Shown here: piece after piece, positions 44,715 to 55,678 of the stretch | Layout: the number at the start of each line of letters is the position of its first letter | How positions within the stretch are numbered: position 1 is the stretch's first letter | Notes under the pieces: generated by a model | Database searches by the model: none | Told to the model about the DNA's origin: nothing | The model's input: only the letters and a program-made list of their open reading frames with translations | Program-made: the position numbers and the translations under genes | DNA from: Diploptera punctata | Lineage: Eukaryota > Arthropoda > Insecta > Blattodea > Blaberidae | Reading direction: 5' to 3' | Assembly (NCBI GenBank): GCA_030220185.1 | Contig: JASPKZ010008347.1 | Coordinates: 62,001 to 126,000, forward strand | Length of the DNA: 64,000 bases

Positions 44715-45130
44715 TGTTTATTGTGGCAGGAATTAAATGTTATAGGATGTATTTTGCGAAAATACAAATGAATAAAAAAACATTGTCGTGGGATTCGAAC
44801 TCTGGTTGTCATATAACTTCATGTTTTTGTAATAGGTTTAACCATGTACGCTACTCGAACGTCTGGTTTTCTTGTGAAAGAGAGTTGAACTTTAATACAA
44901 ATGTCGCACATTTGTCGAACACTCGTAAATATCTACTAGAAACATGTCTCGTTCACTGTTCACCGTTCTTTAACTATTTAAGACGTTTAAAACCAAATAC
45001 AGCGTGTTTAAAACATTTAACAGTGCATTACCTCGTGAACCACAGCTTTAGCTCTTCGAGTATGCGCAGTGGGCCATAACAGGGACTCAAATGCTTTTTG
45101 AAGCGGCTCATTTTTTGTTGTTGCTAAGTT
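44715..45130 (-). mobile_element. Z element copy D, left module only
   Basis: Reverse complement of the Z left module. The tRNA-like unit reads reversed at about 44785-44870 (GGATTCGAACTCTGG on the plus strand), then the common phrases up to GGGCCATAACAGGGACT and the terminus TTGTTGTTGCTAAGTT before TA (45131-45132). The right module and core are missing. Confidence 0.75.
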
Positions 45131-45132
45131 TA

Positions 45133-45641
45133 CATAAATATGTAGTAAAATAGTCAAAATATGTAATAGTATAGTCTATTTTTATTATAAAGAATCAATA
45201 TTTATATTTTAATAAAATATTGCGTTATTTCTTTGTCAGGATTAATTTTGTTATGATGACTTTCTTTTCTTAAAATTCACTAATTTTATAAGAATATTGA
45301 GTTTAATATATTTACACTACCAATGATAAAGTAACAAAACAATCCAGAAGCATCTTCTTGTAAAAGGGTATAATGAATATATTTTAGACATAACGTAAAT
45401 TAAGATATAATAGGTCCTAATATTATAAAAAAATATATATATTAGGACAGGGCAATATTTAATCTTAGTTATTTTCACATAAATTTACTTATTTTTTAAA
45501 TGTTCAAATTATTTATTTGCAACTCTCAATACAGTACTTGCAAATTTCTTGCATTTCAACAATTATTTGTTACATAGTGTGCCAAGAGACATTTTACCGC
45601 CTGCGGTAAAAGGAGTCATTGCTAGTTATCCACAACCGATC

Positions 45642-45677
<36 letters not shown>

Positions 45678-45720
45678 TGTTGTGCTTTCAATTGGACAGA
45701 ACATCAATAATAATATATGC

Positions 45721-45786
<66 letters not shown>

Positions 45787-45883
45787 GGCATTAATAACAG
45801 TAATGCAATAACAATATTAATAATAAAAATAATAATAAAGTCAACAAGAACCAAATAGAAATATTATATTGATATATCAGTTT

Positions 45884-45937
<54 letters not shown>

Positions 45938-45940
45938 CAA

Positions 45941-45973
<33 letters not shown>
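45133..45973. repeat. AT-rich stretch with four AAT/ATT tracts
   Basis: No gene. (ATT)n at 45642-45676, (AAT)n at 45720-45783, (AAT)n at 45887-45938 and (ATT)n at 45944-45973. The last two are nearly adjacent inverted tracts that could pair as a hairpin. Confidence 0.85.
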
Positions 45974-45974
45974 G

Positions 45975-46375
45975 CCAAAAAATGGAATCAGACATTCATA
46001 GTGATATTAGAAAACGAAGTTCAAATTTTATGGCCATATTAAACGAATGAACTTAAATAGGCTTACAAAACAGATAATGGAATTCTACGAAAACAGAAGT
46101 AAAGCTCCAGTGGATACTATGAAGTGGATTGATGAAGTCAAAAAGGACTTAAAATTGGCAGGAATTACTAAAGAAGATATCCCAAACAGAGATATATTTA
46201 GAATTAAGGTGAATAAGTGGCAAGTTGACCAAGAGGACAAACCGAAAAAAAAAACTGGAACAACTTGGACAGATGATAGAAAACAAGCTCATAGCAAAAG
46301 AATGAAAGAAATTTGGGCTCAAAGGAAACGCCTCTAAGTACTTTGCGTAGTCCTACATGGGCTCATCCGCTATCA
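45975..46375 (+). pseudogene. LINE-d C-terminal fragment
   Basis: 96-codon frame at 46047-46337, preceded in frame by a short trace (FYGHIKRMN). Contains MKWIDEVKKDLKLAGITKED, NRDIFRIKVNKW and TGTTWTDDRKQAHSKRMKE before the stop, followed by a 3' untranslated part and an AAT tail (46374-46400). This is a characteristic LINE C-terminal domain in insects (family knowledge); the RT is absent. It is placed tail to tail with the minus-strand LINE-b through the shared AAT tract. Confidence 0.72.
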
Positions 46376-48179
46376 ATAATAATAATAATAATAATAATAA
46401 TTTTTTATTATTATTCCGGCTTTTACAATGAATATACATTTTTCCAGTACCCATGTTCACAGTTAACTACACATTTGTTTCAACACATTTTTCCATTCTT
46501 GTCTGTTCATCCATATATCTTCTTCTATTTCCCATTCCCTCTTAGTTTCATTGATTCCCTGAATCCACGTAATAGTTGGTCTACCCTTCTTTTTCCTTCC
46601 CTGTGGTTCCCAATCCATGATTATCTTAGGTAGTCTTCCTTCTTCCATCCTTCTAATGTGTCCGTACCAATTTAATTGTTTCTTCTTTATAAAATCTAAT
46701 ATTGAATATTGTACCTGCATTTTTTTCTTTTATATATGAATTTCTGATTTTATCCTTCCTGGATATTCTTGCAGCACGTCTCCAGTAGTCCATTTCAGTG
46801 GCGAGCAATTTTTTTTTTTTTTTTCATTTGTGCATTTAAAGCCCACACATCAGCTCCATAGGTAATAATGCTTCTGATTATTGTATTAAAAATAGTTTTT
46901 TTTTGTTTCTTTGAAGATATGTTTGTCCCATACTATTCCATTTAGGGCAGATATAGCATACTTTCCTATATTGATCCTGTTTCTTATCTCTGTTTCTTGT
47001 TTTCCATCTTTAGTAATTTTAATTCCCAAATACTTATATTCTTCAGTGTATTTAATTGTCCCTAAATTTTCTTCTAGTATTAAATCTTGAGGAAGATCCC
47101 CTATTGTCATATATCTAGATTTATCCATATTGATCTTTTAAACCCCATAAACTATATTCTTGTATTAATTTTCTAGTGAGGTATTCTATATCTTCAAATT
47201 CTTGAGCCAATATCAATTGGTCATCTGCAAACTGGAGTGTATATATTGTTGAATTATCATCTAGTGGTATTCCCATCGGCTTACATTTCTTTTTCCATTC
47301 TTCAATAGCTTTTTCAGCATAAATCTTATATAATATTGGAGATATACAGCATCCCTGTCGTAATCCTTTATTTGTTTGAAAACCTTTAGACAAGTACTTT
47401 CCCATTTTTACTTGCACATATGATTCTGAATATAGTTTTGAATTGCTTCAATCAGTGTTGGATTTTTTTTATTCTTTTATTTTTAAGACTTTCCATAATT
47501 TTAACGTAGGAATGTTATCGTAGGCTTTTTCTATATCTATAAATACTAGATGTAGCGGTTGTGCTCTGATTGTTTTCTTTTCTATAATCTGTCGTATGCT
47601 GAAAATGTGGTCTATTGTTGATCTGCCCACTCTAAATCCTGCCTGTTCCTCTGGTTCTAACTCTTTGTATTCAATTTCTAGGAAATACTTGATTATCTTT
47701 CCATATAGTCTACTTAGTGTACTATTGACTGTAATTCCCCTATAGTTTTTTGCATTCATCTTTTTTTCCTTTTTTATGTATGGTTGAAATATATCCTATT
47801 TTCCAATCTGATGGTATATCTTCTCCATTTATGCATTTTGCAAATAGACTTCTCAATAATTCGAACAACTTATCTGTTCCATGTTTTATTAATTCAGCTG
47901 GAATATTTCCTTTTCCTGGTGACGTTCTATTCTTTAATGACTTTACTGCTTCTTTCACTGTTTCTATGTTTAGGTGTATATTTTCTTTTAGTTCTGTATC
48001 AAATTCTTCCTCTATAGGGTTTATATATTGCTCTCTGTTTTCTGTTAATAATTCTTTGAAGTATTTATCCCAAGTTTGGAAATTAATGTATTTATTAAAT
48101 CCTTCTTTGTCATTCTTTCTTATATTCTTTAAAGTTTTCCATGCTTCCGCATTTCTTTTTCCTCCAATGTACCTTTGTA

Positions 48180-49528
48180 CACCGTGATTCAAAATTGACT
48201 TTACAACTTTACAAGCTTATAGAAATGTATTTAGAAGACCTACAGAATTGGTTTTAATGTCATATGATAGCACAACTCATCAAGTTTTCACCGACATAGT
48301 TTTATAGTACCTAGTTCTCTCACCGCGTGCGCTAATGTAGTTCATATCAAAATGACTGCTTTCACAGGTGCCGAGCATGCTCGTTGTGTGTTTTTGTTCG
48401 TAGAAACTAAATCTGCGACAATTGTTCAGCGTAGATTTCGTACCCAGTATGGTAAGGATCTTCCTAGCAGGCCAACAATTTATTCTTGGCACCAAACATT
48501 TGTTAGGACTGGCTGTTCTGTTAGTCATTCCATGCATAACTGGCCGTCCACGTACGGCTGAAGCTGTGGTTGAACAAGTGAGGGATAGCTTTGCTCGGAG
48601 CCCTAGGAAATCAACGCGGCGTGCGTCACGTGAGACTGGCATTTCACAACCGACCATTTGGCGCATACTACGGAGACGTTTGCACTTGAAACCATACCGA
48701 TTTTCGATGGTGCAACACATTACTGATAATGATAAGATGGTTCGACGTGATTTCTGTGCAGAAATGCTTGGTCGGATTGAAGATGATGAAACGTATTTGA
48801 ACCACGTAATCTTCAGCGACGAGTCTACATTCCACGTCAGTGGCAAAGTAAATACCCATAACTGCAGGATCTGGGGCTCTGAACCTCCACATCTCCATCT
48901 GCAACACGTACGTGACAGCCCGAAAGTGAATGTGTTTTGTGCCCTAAGTAAAACTAAAGTGTACGGCCCCTTCTTTTTCCAAGAAAAAACTATCAACGGT
49001 ACGATTTATCTGGATATGCTACAACAGTTTCTTATCCCACAGATAGATGCAGACTACCAAGAAGGCACATTAAATTTCAAACAGGATGGTGCACCTCCAC
49101 ATTACCTCATCGACGTCCGTGATTTTCTGAACATGAGGTTTCCTGGTCGGTGGATTGGTCGTGGGGGACCAACAACATGGCCACCTCGGTCTCCTGATTT
49201 AACGCCACTGGACTTTTTCTTAAGGGGGTTCCTTAAAGATAAAGTGTACGTTCCGCCCCTACCTGCCAATCTTGCTGAGCTCCGAAACCGAATCACCGCC
49301 GCAGCTGCGTTACTGAAGCCGGATATGCTGCAACGTGTGTGGGAGGAGATTGATTTCAGGTTGGATGTTTGCTGCATGACCAACGGAAGCCACATTGAAC
49401 CACGTTGACTGAATAGGTGAAAACTTGATGAGTTGTGCTATGATATGACATTTAAACCAATTCTGTAGGTCTTCTAAATACATTTCTATAAGCTTGTAAA
49501 GTTGTAAAGTCAATTTTGAATCACGATG
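48180..49528 (+). mobile_element. Mariner-type transposon, 1349 bp, DD41D transposase, long TIRs
   Basis: Inserted at TA in the LINE-b; TA stands at 48178-48179 and 49529-49530, and the LINE-b frame reads through when the element is removed. Left end CACCGTGATTCAAAATTGAC; right end reversed CATCGTGATTCAAAATTGAC. The inverted repeats are about 115 bp and nearly identical, ending around CAAGTTTTCACC. It encodes one transposase with a single frameshift. The long matching TIRs and near-intact gene indicate a rather recent insertion. Confidence 0.95.
48352..49408 (+). pseudogene. Mariner/rosa-like (DD41D) transposase, one frameshift
   Basis: About 352 residues in two frames: 48352-48561 and from about 48530 to the stop at 49408. 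N-terminal HTH region (TIVQRRFRTQYGKDLPS), second HTH (SQPTIWRILRRRLHLKPY), first catalytic aspartate in VIFSDESTFHVSG, second in FKQDGAPPHY, third in LTPLDFFLRGFLKDK. Between the second and third aspartates I count 41 residues, the DD41D spacing reported for rosa-like elements of the Tc1/mariner superfamily, rather than the DD34D of classical mariners. The start ATG at 48352 fits the N-terminus of relatives. Only a small shift near 48530-48560 separates it from a full-length frame; promoter unknown. Confidence 0.9.
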
Positions 49529-49775
49529 TATTTTTTGACATGTATTTTCCCAGCATTTGTTCTTTAATTCTGATATACCTTTTCTTATTTTTGCTTGTTG
49601 TTTACGAAGGTTAATTTTGTCCTCTATTGAATAATAATAATAATAATAATAATAATTATTATTATTATTATTATTATTATATCAACATGCAATTTAAATT
49701 TAAATTATATGTAGGAACAGTGTTCATAAGGCAATTATTTATAGGGCTAACAATGGTTTGAAAGAACTATTATCA

Positions 49776-50746
49776 TAAGTAATGCCACGAGTGATTTCCA
49801 AATTATCGATAAATTTACGATGTCAGGAAGTGAAGAGTGAATTTATCTAGAGAATTTGGAAATATAGAGTGGCATTTGTCAAGACCATTTAAAGAATAAA
49901 ATTAAGCTGTTTACTCACAAATCATTATTTAAATATAGTTACTTTAAAGTATTTATATATTTAATGTAAACGGCGGCGTTTAAAAACAAATGAGAAACGT
50001 TCATTTGTTCATCACTGCAACCAGATGATATTATTTATTGCCAAATCGGATCGCAAAATCGTAAGAATGCACCCTAGCGGAGAAAAAAAAACAAACTGTT
50101 TATAACAACATTATATGTTATTAATTAATTTTTGATGTCCTACGATGTAAATATGTTAAATGTATTTTCCTGGAACGTTAATACCTGGGAAATAATACGT
50201 TTAAGAAAGTACAAGAAGTGGTTTCTTTATATTGTGGTATAATCAATTGCTACAATTTGTTTTCTATTATATATCGCAAGCGATATCTGGTTACATTCAT
50301 GTACTATTATATACAATCTGGTAGCCACGTGTTCTTTTGGATTCTTGCACTTCAATAATATATCATCACCATAATACATTCACGAATTTAGGCCATTTGT
50401 TGACCTGTTTCGGCCTCAAGAAAAACACCATCCAAAAGTCTTTTGAGTGGACGTCCTGGTCTTCTTCTTTCTGCAGGTTGATATCTTAACACTTGTTTGG
50501 GTATCCTATGATATTCCATTCGATGAACATAATATAAAATTTCTACACTCAACGTATTTCTTAGAGAGTCAGTCACTGCAAAATAATGCTATGACCTGTT
50601 CAGAATATTAAAAAGGAAGAACTTTCTTTAATTTGATAAACTTAAGTGATAAATATCGGGTGAAACACGACTGTGATTGGTTGTAAAACAAGATTCATTG
50701 AAACGTGATTGGTCATTGTCTCCCACTCGGGGCATGAGTTAAATGG
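49776..50746 (+). mobile_element. X element, full copy with a nested LINE-c scrap
   Basis: Left end TAAGTAATGCCACGAG, right end GGGGCATGAGTTAAATGG, with TCA at both borders (49773-49775 and 50747-50749) as in the copy at 25040. 971 bp including a 221-bp insertion. The subterminal palindrome is retained. No transposase. Confidence 0.85.
50331..50551 (-). mobile_element. LINE-c 3' scrap inserted in X
   Basis: Bounded by ACGT (50327-50330 and 50552-50555). X at 25600 reads through at this point (GGTAGCCGTATTTCTTA). The minus strand encodes HRMEYHRIPKQVLRYQPAER, RRPGRPLKRLLDGVF and LEAETGQQMA with a stop: the very C-terminus of LINE-c. Confidence 0.85.
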
Positions 50747-50939
50747 TCATCGTAAATCAAGTGAAACATTTAATAAAATAATCCTGTATCCATTTGCGCC
50801 CAAAATTAAATTCGATAAGCTTCTTAAATCAGTATCTTTATTAAATGTGTTTTTTTTATTTATCGTAAATTTGTTTAAATATTTTGTTTAAAATAATTAT
50901 TTTAGTAGGTCTTCCATTTCTGTTATTCTTTACTACCTT

Positions 50940-52097
50940 ACGATAGGGTATTAGTAGGGTTCAATGGTTAGTAATGGATGTTGGGCGCTAGGATTACCGA
51001 AAGGATATCTCCATGTATGAGATCTTAGGTTGCTCAGGTTGGTATCGGTAGAGTTGAGGTTCTTTCTCAGGGATAAGCAAGGAGCTGGCCGGCGCAAGAC
51101 TACGCGAGATGAAGTTTAATAAAAATATTTTATTAATTGATGGACACTATACATGTGAGATTGCAGACACATTTGATGTCGGACAAGGTATTGACCGCAG
51201 TAACGCATTTAGAACTCAAGTTGGAGTCTCGACTGAACAAATTATAAGTGAAGTTAGGTTTGTAGTTTGTTAATTGATCGCCATGCCGGTGCGTCTGTCC
51301 CGACTCCCGTCTTGGTGAGTTCCGTCGGACTCAGGACTCCGAACGCTGAACTTAGAAATGCAGAACTAGAACTAACTTAATATATTTATTGTTGGTATAA
51401 GGTAAACTTCGCTACCCTCTCTCTGGCATCGTGTCGTCATGAGATCATTACCTTGTCGCGATACAACACTTAATTATATTGGTTGACAACGATTCCTTAG
51501 TACCAAAGGAGGAATCGCCGTCTTTCCATTGGACAAGGATCCACCAGGTTCCCTGTAGGACACTCCTTTGGGTCAGTGGCCTTTTCCCGCCTGTTTGCTA
51601 GGCTTCGCGTCTTCGCGGGTTGTCGATTTCGTCATACTGGGTTGTTTACTCGACGCTGTAGTTCCCCAGCCATAAATCATGCTTTGTTAATGACCTGTCA
51701 GCGGAGCTCAGTTTAAGATCTTGGATTACTGGTCCACAAAGAAATGTCCAGTAATCCGCTAGTAAAAATAAGTCTTCTTGAATTTTAACTCTTTTGTAGC
51801 CGCATCAAGGGCCTGTCGCTTAACAAAAGCGGTACCATGTACTTGTTAATGGTTTCCTTAATTACTAACTGATCGTTTATTCCTAATTGTATCAACTTAG
51901 TTTGATTCAATTTATTTTAATTCAATTATATGAAAATCAAAATCCTCGTGTTCTCACGGTTCGATCCCATATAAGTTTCATATACCTGCGGTTATTATTT
52001 CGTCCTATACATTTAGCATGATATATAATGTACGTCCTAATCAATTTATTTATCCTAATTTATTAATCTAGGAGTCAGAGTGAAAGATTCTGCTTCA
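50940..52097 (-). repeat. LTR (3' LTR of the minus-strand element)
   Basis: 1158 bp; on the minus strand starts TGAAGCAGAATCTTTCACTC and ends ..CCCTATCGT. Same length as its partner. The short minus-strand sequence AGGGCAC directly before it is the only candidate for a polypurine-type tract. Confidence 0.93.
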
Positions 52098-53103
52098 AGT
52101 GCCCTATATAATTGATAATCAATTTATGCTTGCGTAAATTTTATTAATTATGTAAATCTCGCCTATATATATTATCGGGTCTTGGTGGAACCTTGGTGCA
52201 CATAAATAAATTCAAAACATATGTTTACATAACAACAAATTATCTTTTAAATTTACCCTTCTTACCTGTTTTGTCAATAGTGACAATTTGTAAACAATCT
52301 ACCTGCTTGTCAACAATTTAAAACTAATAGTGTCAAATCACAGTCTTGTTTGCACACGCAAATAATGGGATTCTTAACTGGGTATTAAAATCACTTCACA
52401 CGCAATTCTTATCCCAAAAAAATAAGGTAATTTAAAATTTACAATTATTTAGACATGTTCACCGATATGCAGGTTTGAACGTCTTTTGTCTATGCTACGA
52501 ACCAGTATTTTATTTTGCAAAAATCTGCGTTCAATAAATTTCAAAAAAAAAATAATAAAGATATCATGATCAAATAAATATTTATATATATATGGACCTG
52601 TTTTCCTACATGGGTCGTAAATAAAACAATTTTTATATGTCCTTTCATTTTAATAATCGTTACGTAAATTCATAGTATTACATTAGAATTGCTATTAGCA
52701 TTTATTATATGTATTCTAGGTCAAATATTATGATGTTTATCAAACAATAATAATTAATTCATTAATTATCTATAAAATGAAAAATGTTGCATAATTATGG
52801 TTAGCTTGATTATTTTTATATTTGTATTTGCCGCTCCTAGCGTTAAAATTCAATTGATGTTTATAGGCGTTCTTATTTACGCGTTCTTGATGTGGATATT
52901 TAATCATTATTTTGATAAATTATTATACTCAATCTTTTATTTAAATAACATTTAGGCATCTCTAGTCTTTCCAATTAATCAAAGCAAATCTCGCTTTATT
53001 TTTGTCAATTAACATATTATCTGGTTTGCACAAATTATTCATAAAATACAGAGTCATAAAACACAGAACCGTCGATCCTTCTCTTTCATAAATCATCAAA
53101 CAT
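52098..53103. other. AT-rich interior of the LTR element
   Basis: No frame of note. This is where pol would be expected in a complete element read on the minus strand; none of the RT or integrase motifs could be found. Confidence 0.6.
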
Positions 53104-53476
53104 GTCTCGTTGCTGAGGGTTCTACTGCCCTAAATATGTGTATACTAGACACAAAGAAAATATACGAAGTCTCCGTTAGCTTACGTATAAACAAATATTT
53201 CGTCGCTGAGGGTTCTACTGCCCTAAATATGTGTATACTAGACACAAAGAAAATATACGAAGTCTCCGTTAGCTTACGTATAAACAAATATTTCGTCGCT
53301 GAGGGTTCTACTGCCCTAAATATGTGTATACTAGACACAAAGAAAATATACGAAGTCTCCGTTAGCTTACGTATAAACAAATATTTCGTCGCTGAGGGTT
53401 CTACTGCCCTAAATATGTGTATACTAGACACAAAGAAAATTATACGAAGTTTCCATTACCTTACGTATAAACAAAA
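53104..53476. repeat. 93-bp tandem repeat, about four units, inside the LTR element
   Basis: GCTGAGGGTTCTACTGCC begins at 53112, 53205, 53298 and 53391. Units two and three are identical; the first and last units diverge at the outer edges. As 93 is divisible by three, both strands have long repetitive open frames (53096-53431 minus and 53136-53570 plus), which need not be genes. Confidence 0.95.
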
Positions 53477-54401
53477 TAATAATCGTACTGAGGTCCTATG
53501 TTATCCTAGTCGATTTCTCAATAATATCACTCTGTATATAACTAAACACATACTGAAATTCGTGCTTTAAGTTTATTAGCTAATTGATCGTCATTAAGAC
53601 AAATCATGCTTCAACATCTCATCAATTCCATTAATGCCTTCGGTGCCTTTTATTTTTATAATCAAGTACATTTTTATGTAATCATAATAAACTTTAGCGT
53701 AAAATAAAATCGCTTTTATCCAAATTAGTATAATACGTTATGGATTTTATAGAGTCCGCATTAGGAGCGTTTAAAGAAATATTTATTTAAATGTATATAT
53801 AAAAAAATGTAAATCATTCTCATCATTGGAGTTCATGTTATTTAAAATTATTTAATGAAAGGTTAATCTTTATATGTTATGATTGTTATCACCATAGTCA
53901 GCGTTATTGTATTCATAATATTTATCAGTAATTACTCATGATTTTTAATTACACAGGTCCATGTTGCTTATAAATTCCAAAATTAAATGAAAATCTAACC
54001 CAGTTCCATTTGAAAATTCCTACATCTATCATTCATCATTATTGTTGTAAGATTAGTATGGACAAATTATTTACCATCATTTGTCTTCAAAAAAAATATA
54101 TATATAAAGAAAATCTCTTAATTAATAATTAATAATTGACATTCTTCCTTGTATTATCATTAATGAGCAAGATAAAATCTGCCCTTATCTCGCCATCTTT
54201 TGAATTGAGTTTTAATTGAATTTGAAATACACAATCTGTATTCTCATTTAGTTATTATTTTCTTAATATGCAAGATTACTCTTGTGACTTTCTTACTTCA
54301 ACAATTATTTAATATTCTCTATTAATTTACACTATAGCTATTTTCTTTGATCAATTAGTCCTGGGTTCGATTACATACTGGTTCATGCATTTATTGTCCC
54401 T
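53477..54401. other. AT-rich interior of the LTR element
   Basis: Non-coding as far as visible, between the 93-bp repeat and the gag-like frame. Confidence 0.55.
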
Positions 54402-55377
54402 TTACTGAGCAAATATAGATTGTATTATAAATGTGTTATGGTTATCCATGATGGCCAACCTTTTGTCAAAATTACCCAGATTATTCGCGCTTTTATCCAT
54501 TATCACTGTGCGGTATGGTTGCGATGACTTCGCGTTATTCATATTGTAATCGCGCCTATTCTTTTGCCTTGTGGCTACATTTATTTGGCTATTAGCAATT
54601 TGCTCGGAAGGTACGCTTGTAACCCATTTATTTGTCAAAATCTGTTTTGCAAATACTTGGGTTCTTTGTTCTAACCCGCATACACCGAACCAAGATACAT
54701 CTGACTTCGGATCTTTCAAATATGTCAAAAACTTTAAGTAATTGTTAAATGAACATCTACTTTTCAAATGTCTTCTGCGAGCTACCTGCGTTTCAAGTTT
54801 CACGCTTGATTTATTTGCAATATCTCTACCGGCTACAAAAAGATCTTTCATATCTGGTGTATCTTGTTCCGACAGTTTACAATTAGAAACATGCACACAT
54901 TTACACTCAGTATTTTCAATTATTACTTTACGTTTCATTAACACGTCTTTAGGTATTTTCCCCTGATCCCTAATGATTTCTTCTGTTTGATCACTCGTTG
55001 ATTTATTTATTTCTACTCCTACAGTTCTAATTTCCTCATGTATTTCTGTTACTGATTCCCTGCTAACCTGTTTTTGTTTCCTCTAAGTCTTTAGGGTTTT
55101 CATCCGTTTTGTTTACCTTTATTCCCATATTCGCTACTGATTCATCTATTTTTGCCCCTAACATCTCTCTATCTTTTCTCATCTCATCCCTTAATGTTTG
55201 TCTAAACGCCTCTAAATCGTTTTTGCTATTTCTCTTCACCGCTTCTAAATCCTGTTTCCAACTCCTTTCAGTCGCCTCTAATTCCTGTTTCCAACTTCTG
55301 TCCATTGCCTCTAATCTTAACATTATCATTTTCATATATTTTATAGGGCCATTGGTTGAGTTTCCCTTATCCTCCAT
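54402..55377 (-). pseudogene. Gag-like frame of the LTR element, one frameshift
   Basis: Minus strand. ATG at 55377 opens a 104-codon frame (to 55063). The second frame is open from about 55076 down to 54402, so a one-base shift near 55065-55080 splits an ORF of about 325 codons. The first part is a strongly charged, coiled-coil-like region with repeated SWKQ(D/E)LEA and DLEAFRQTL units. The second part is basic with scattered cysteines (ECKCVHVSNC) but no CCHC knuckle. No similarity to a named gag that I can prove. Position directly after the primer site supports gag; it is shorter than usual, and no pol frame follows. Confidence 0.6.
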
Positions 55378-55657
55378 TTTATTTACTTTTGATTCCTTTC
55401 CTTTTGTTCTAATTTAGAATTTCACACGAGTATTTAAAAGAAAATATGTATTTCTACCTTTTGCTGGTCTTTTGTTCTTACTGTTATTCTGCCATCTCTC
55501 CGGGCTGTCTGCTCGTCCCTTGTCCTCCAGGTCAGCTTCCAGGTCCATTCATCTGCTTCACAGTCCAGGATCTCTTGTCTTCGTGGGATGATTTCTCGTC
55601 GGTACGTTCTTGGTGTTTCGATATGTTATCACCAATACTTAGACGAATATTCGAGCG

Positions 55658-55675
55658 CTCCACGTTGATGGGCCA
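55658..55675 (-). promoter_or_regulatory. Putative primer binding site
   Basis: Three bases after the 5' LTR the minus strand reads TGGCCCATCAACGTGGAG. The leading TGG pairs with a tRNA CCA end, and the rest resembles primer-site sequences known from animal LTR elements. The matching tRNA is not determined. Confidence 0.6.
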
Positions 55676-55678
55676 TTT

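Larger units (their letters stand above)
46400..49632 (-). pseudogene. LINE-b reverse transcriptase, split by a mariner-type element
   Basis: Minus strand. Linker part at 49531-49632 (RKQQAKIRKGISELKNKCW); interruption 48180-49528; then VQRYIGGKRNAEAWKTLKNI (48150), TSPGKGNIPAELIKHGTDKL, IHKKGKKDE, and in the next frames NYRGITVNSTLSRLYGKII, FRVGRSTIDHIFSIRQ and VFIDIEKAYDNIP (motif A), GLRQGCCISPILYKIY (motif B), TLQFADDQLILAQE (motif C, about 47220-47240), KYLGIKITKDGK and the C-terminus LNWYGHIRRMEEGRLPK (46463-46720). Four frames with shifts between. The endonuclease is not present. Confidence 0.87.

Noticed and set aside
53104..53476. CRISPR-like array
   Set aside because: Head-to-tail units without spacers, in an insect LTR element.
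53136..53570. 144-codon plus-strand ORF of repeated units
   Set aside because: A by-product of a tandem repeat with a unit of 93 bp in an element that reads on the minus strand.
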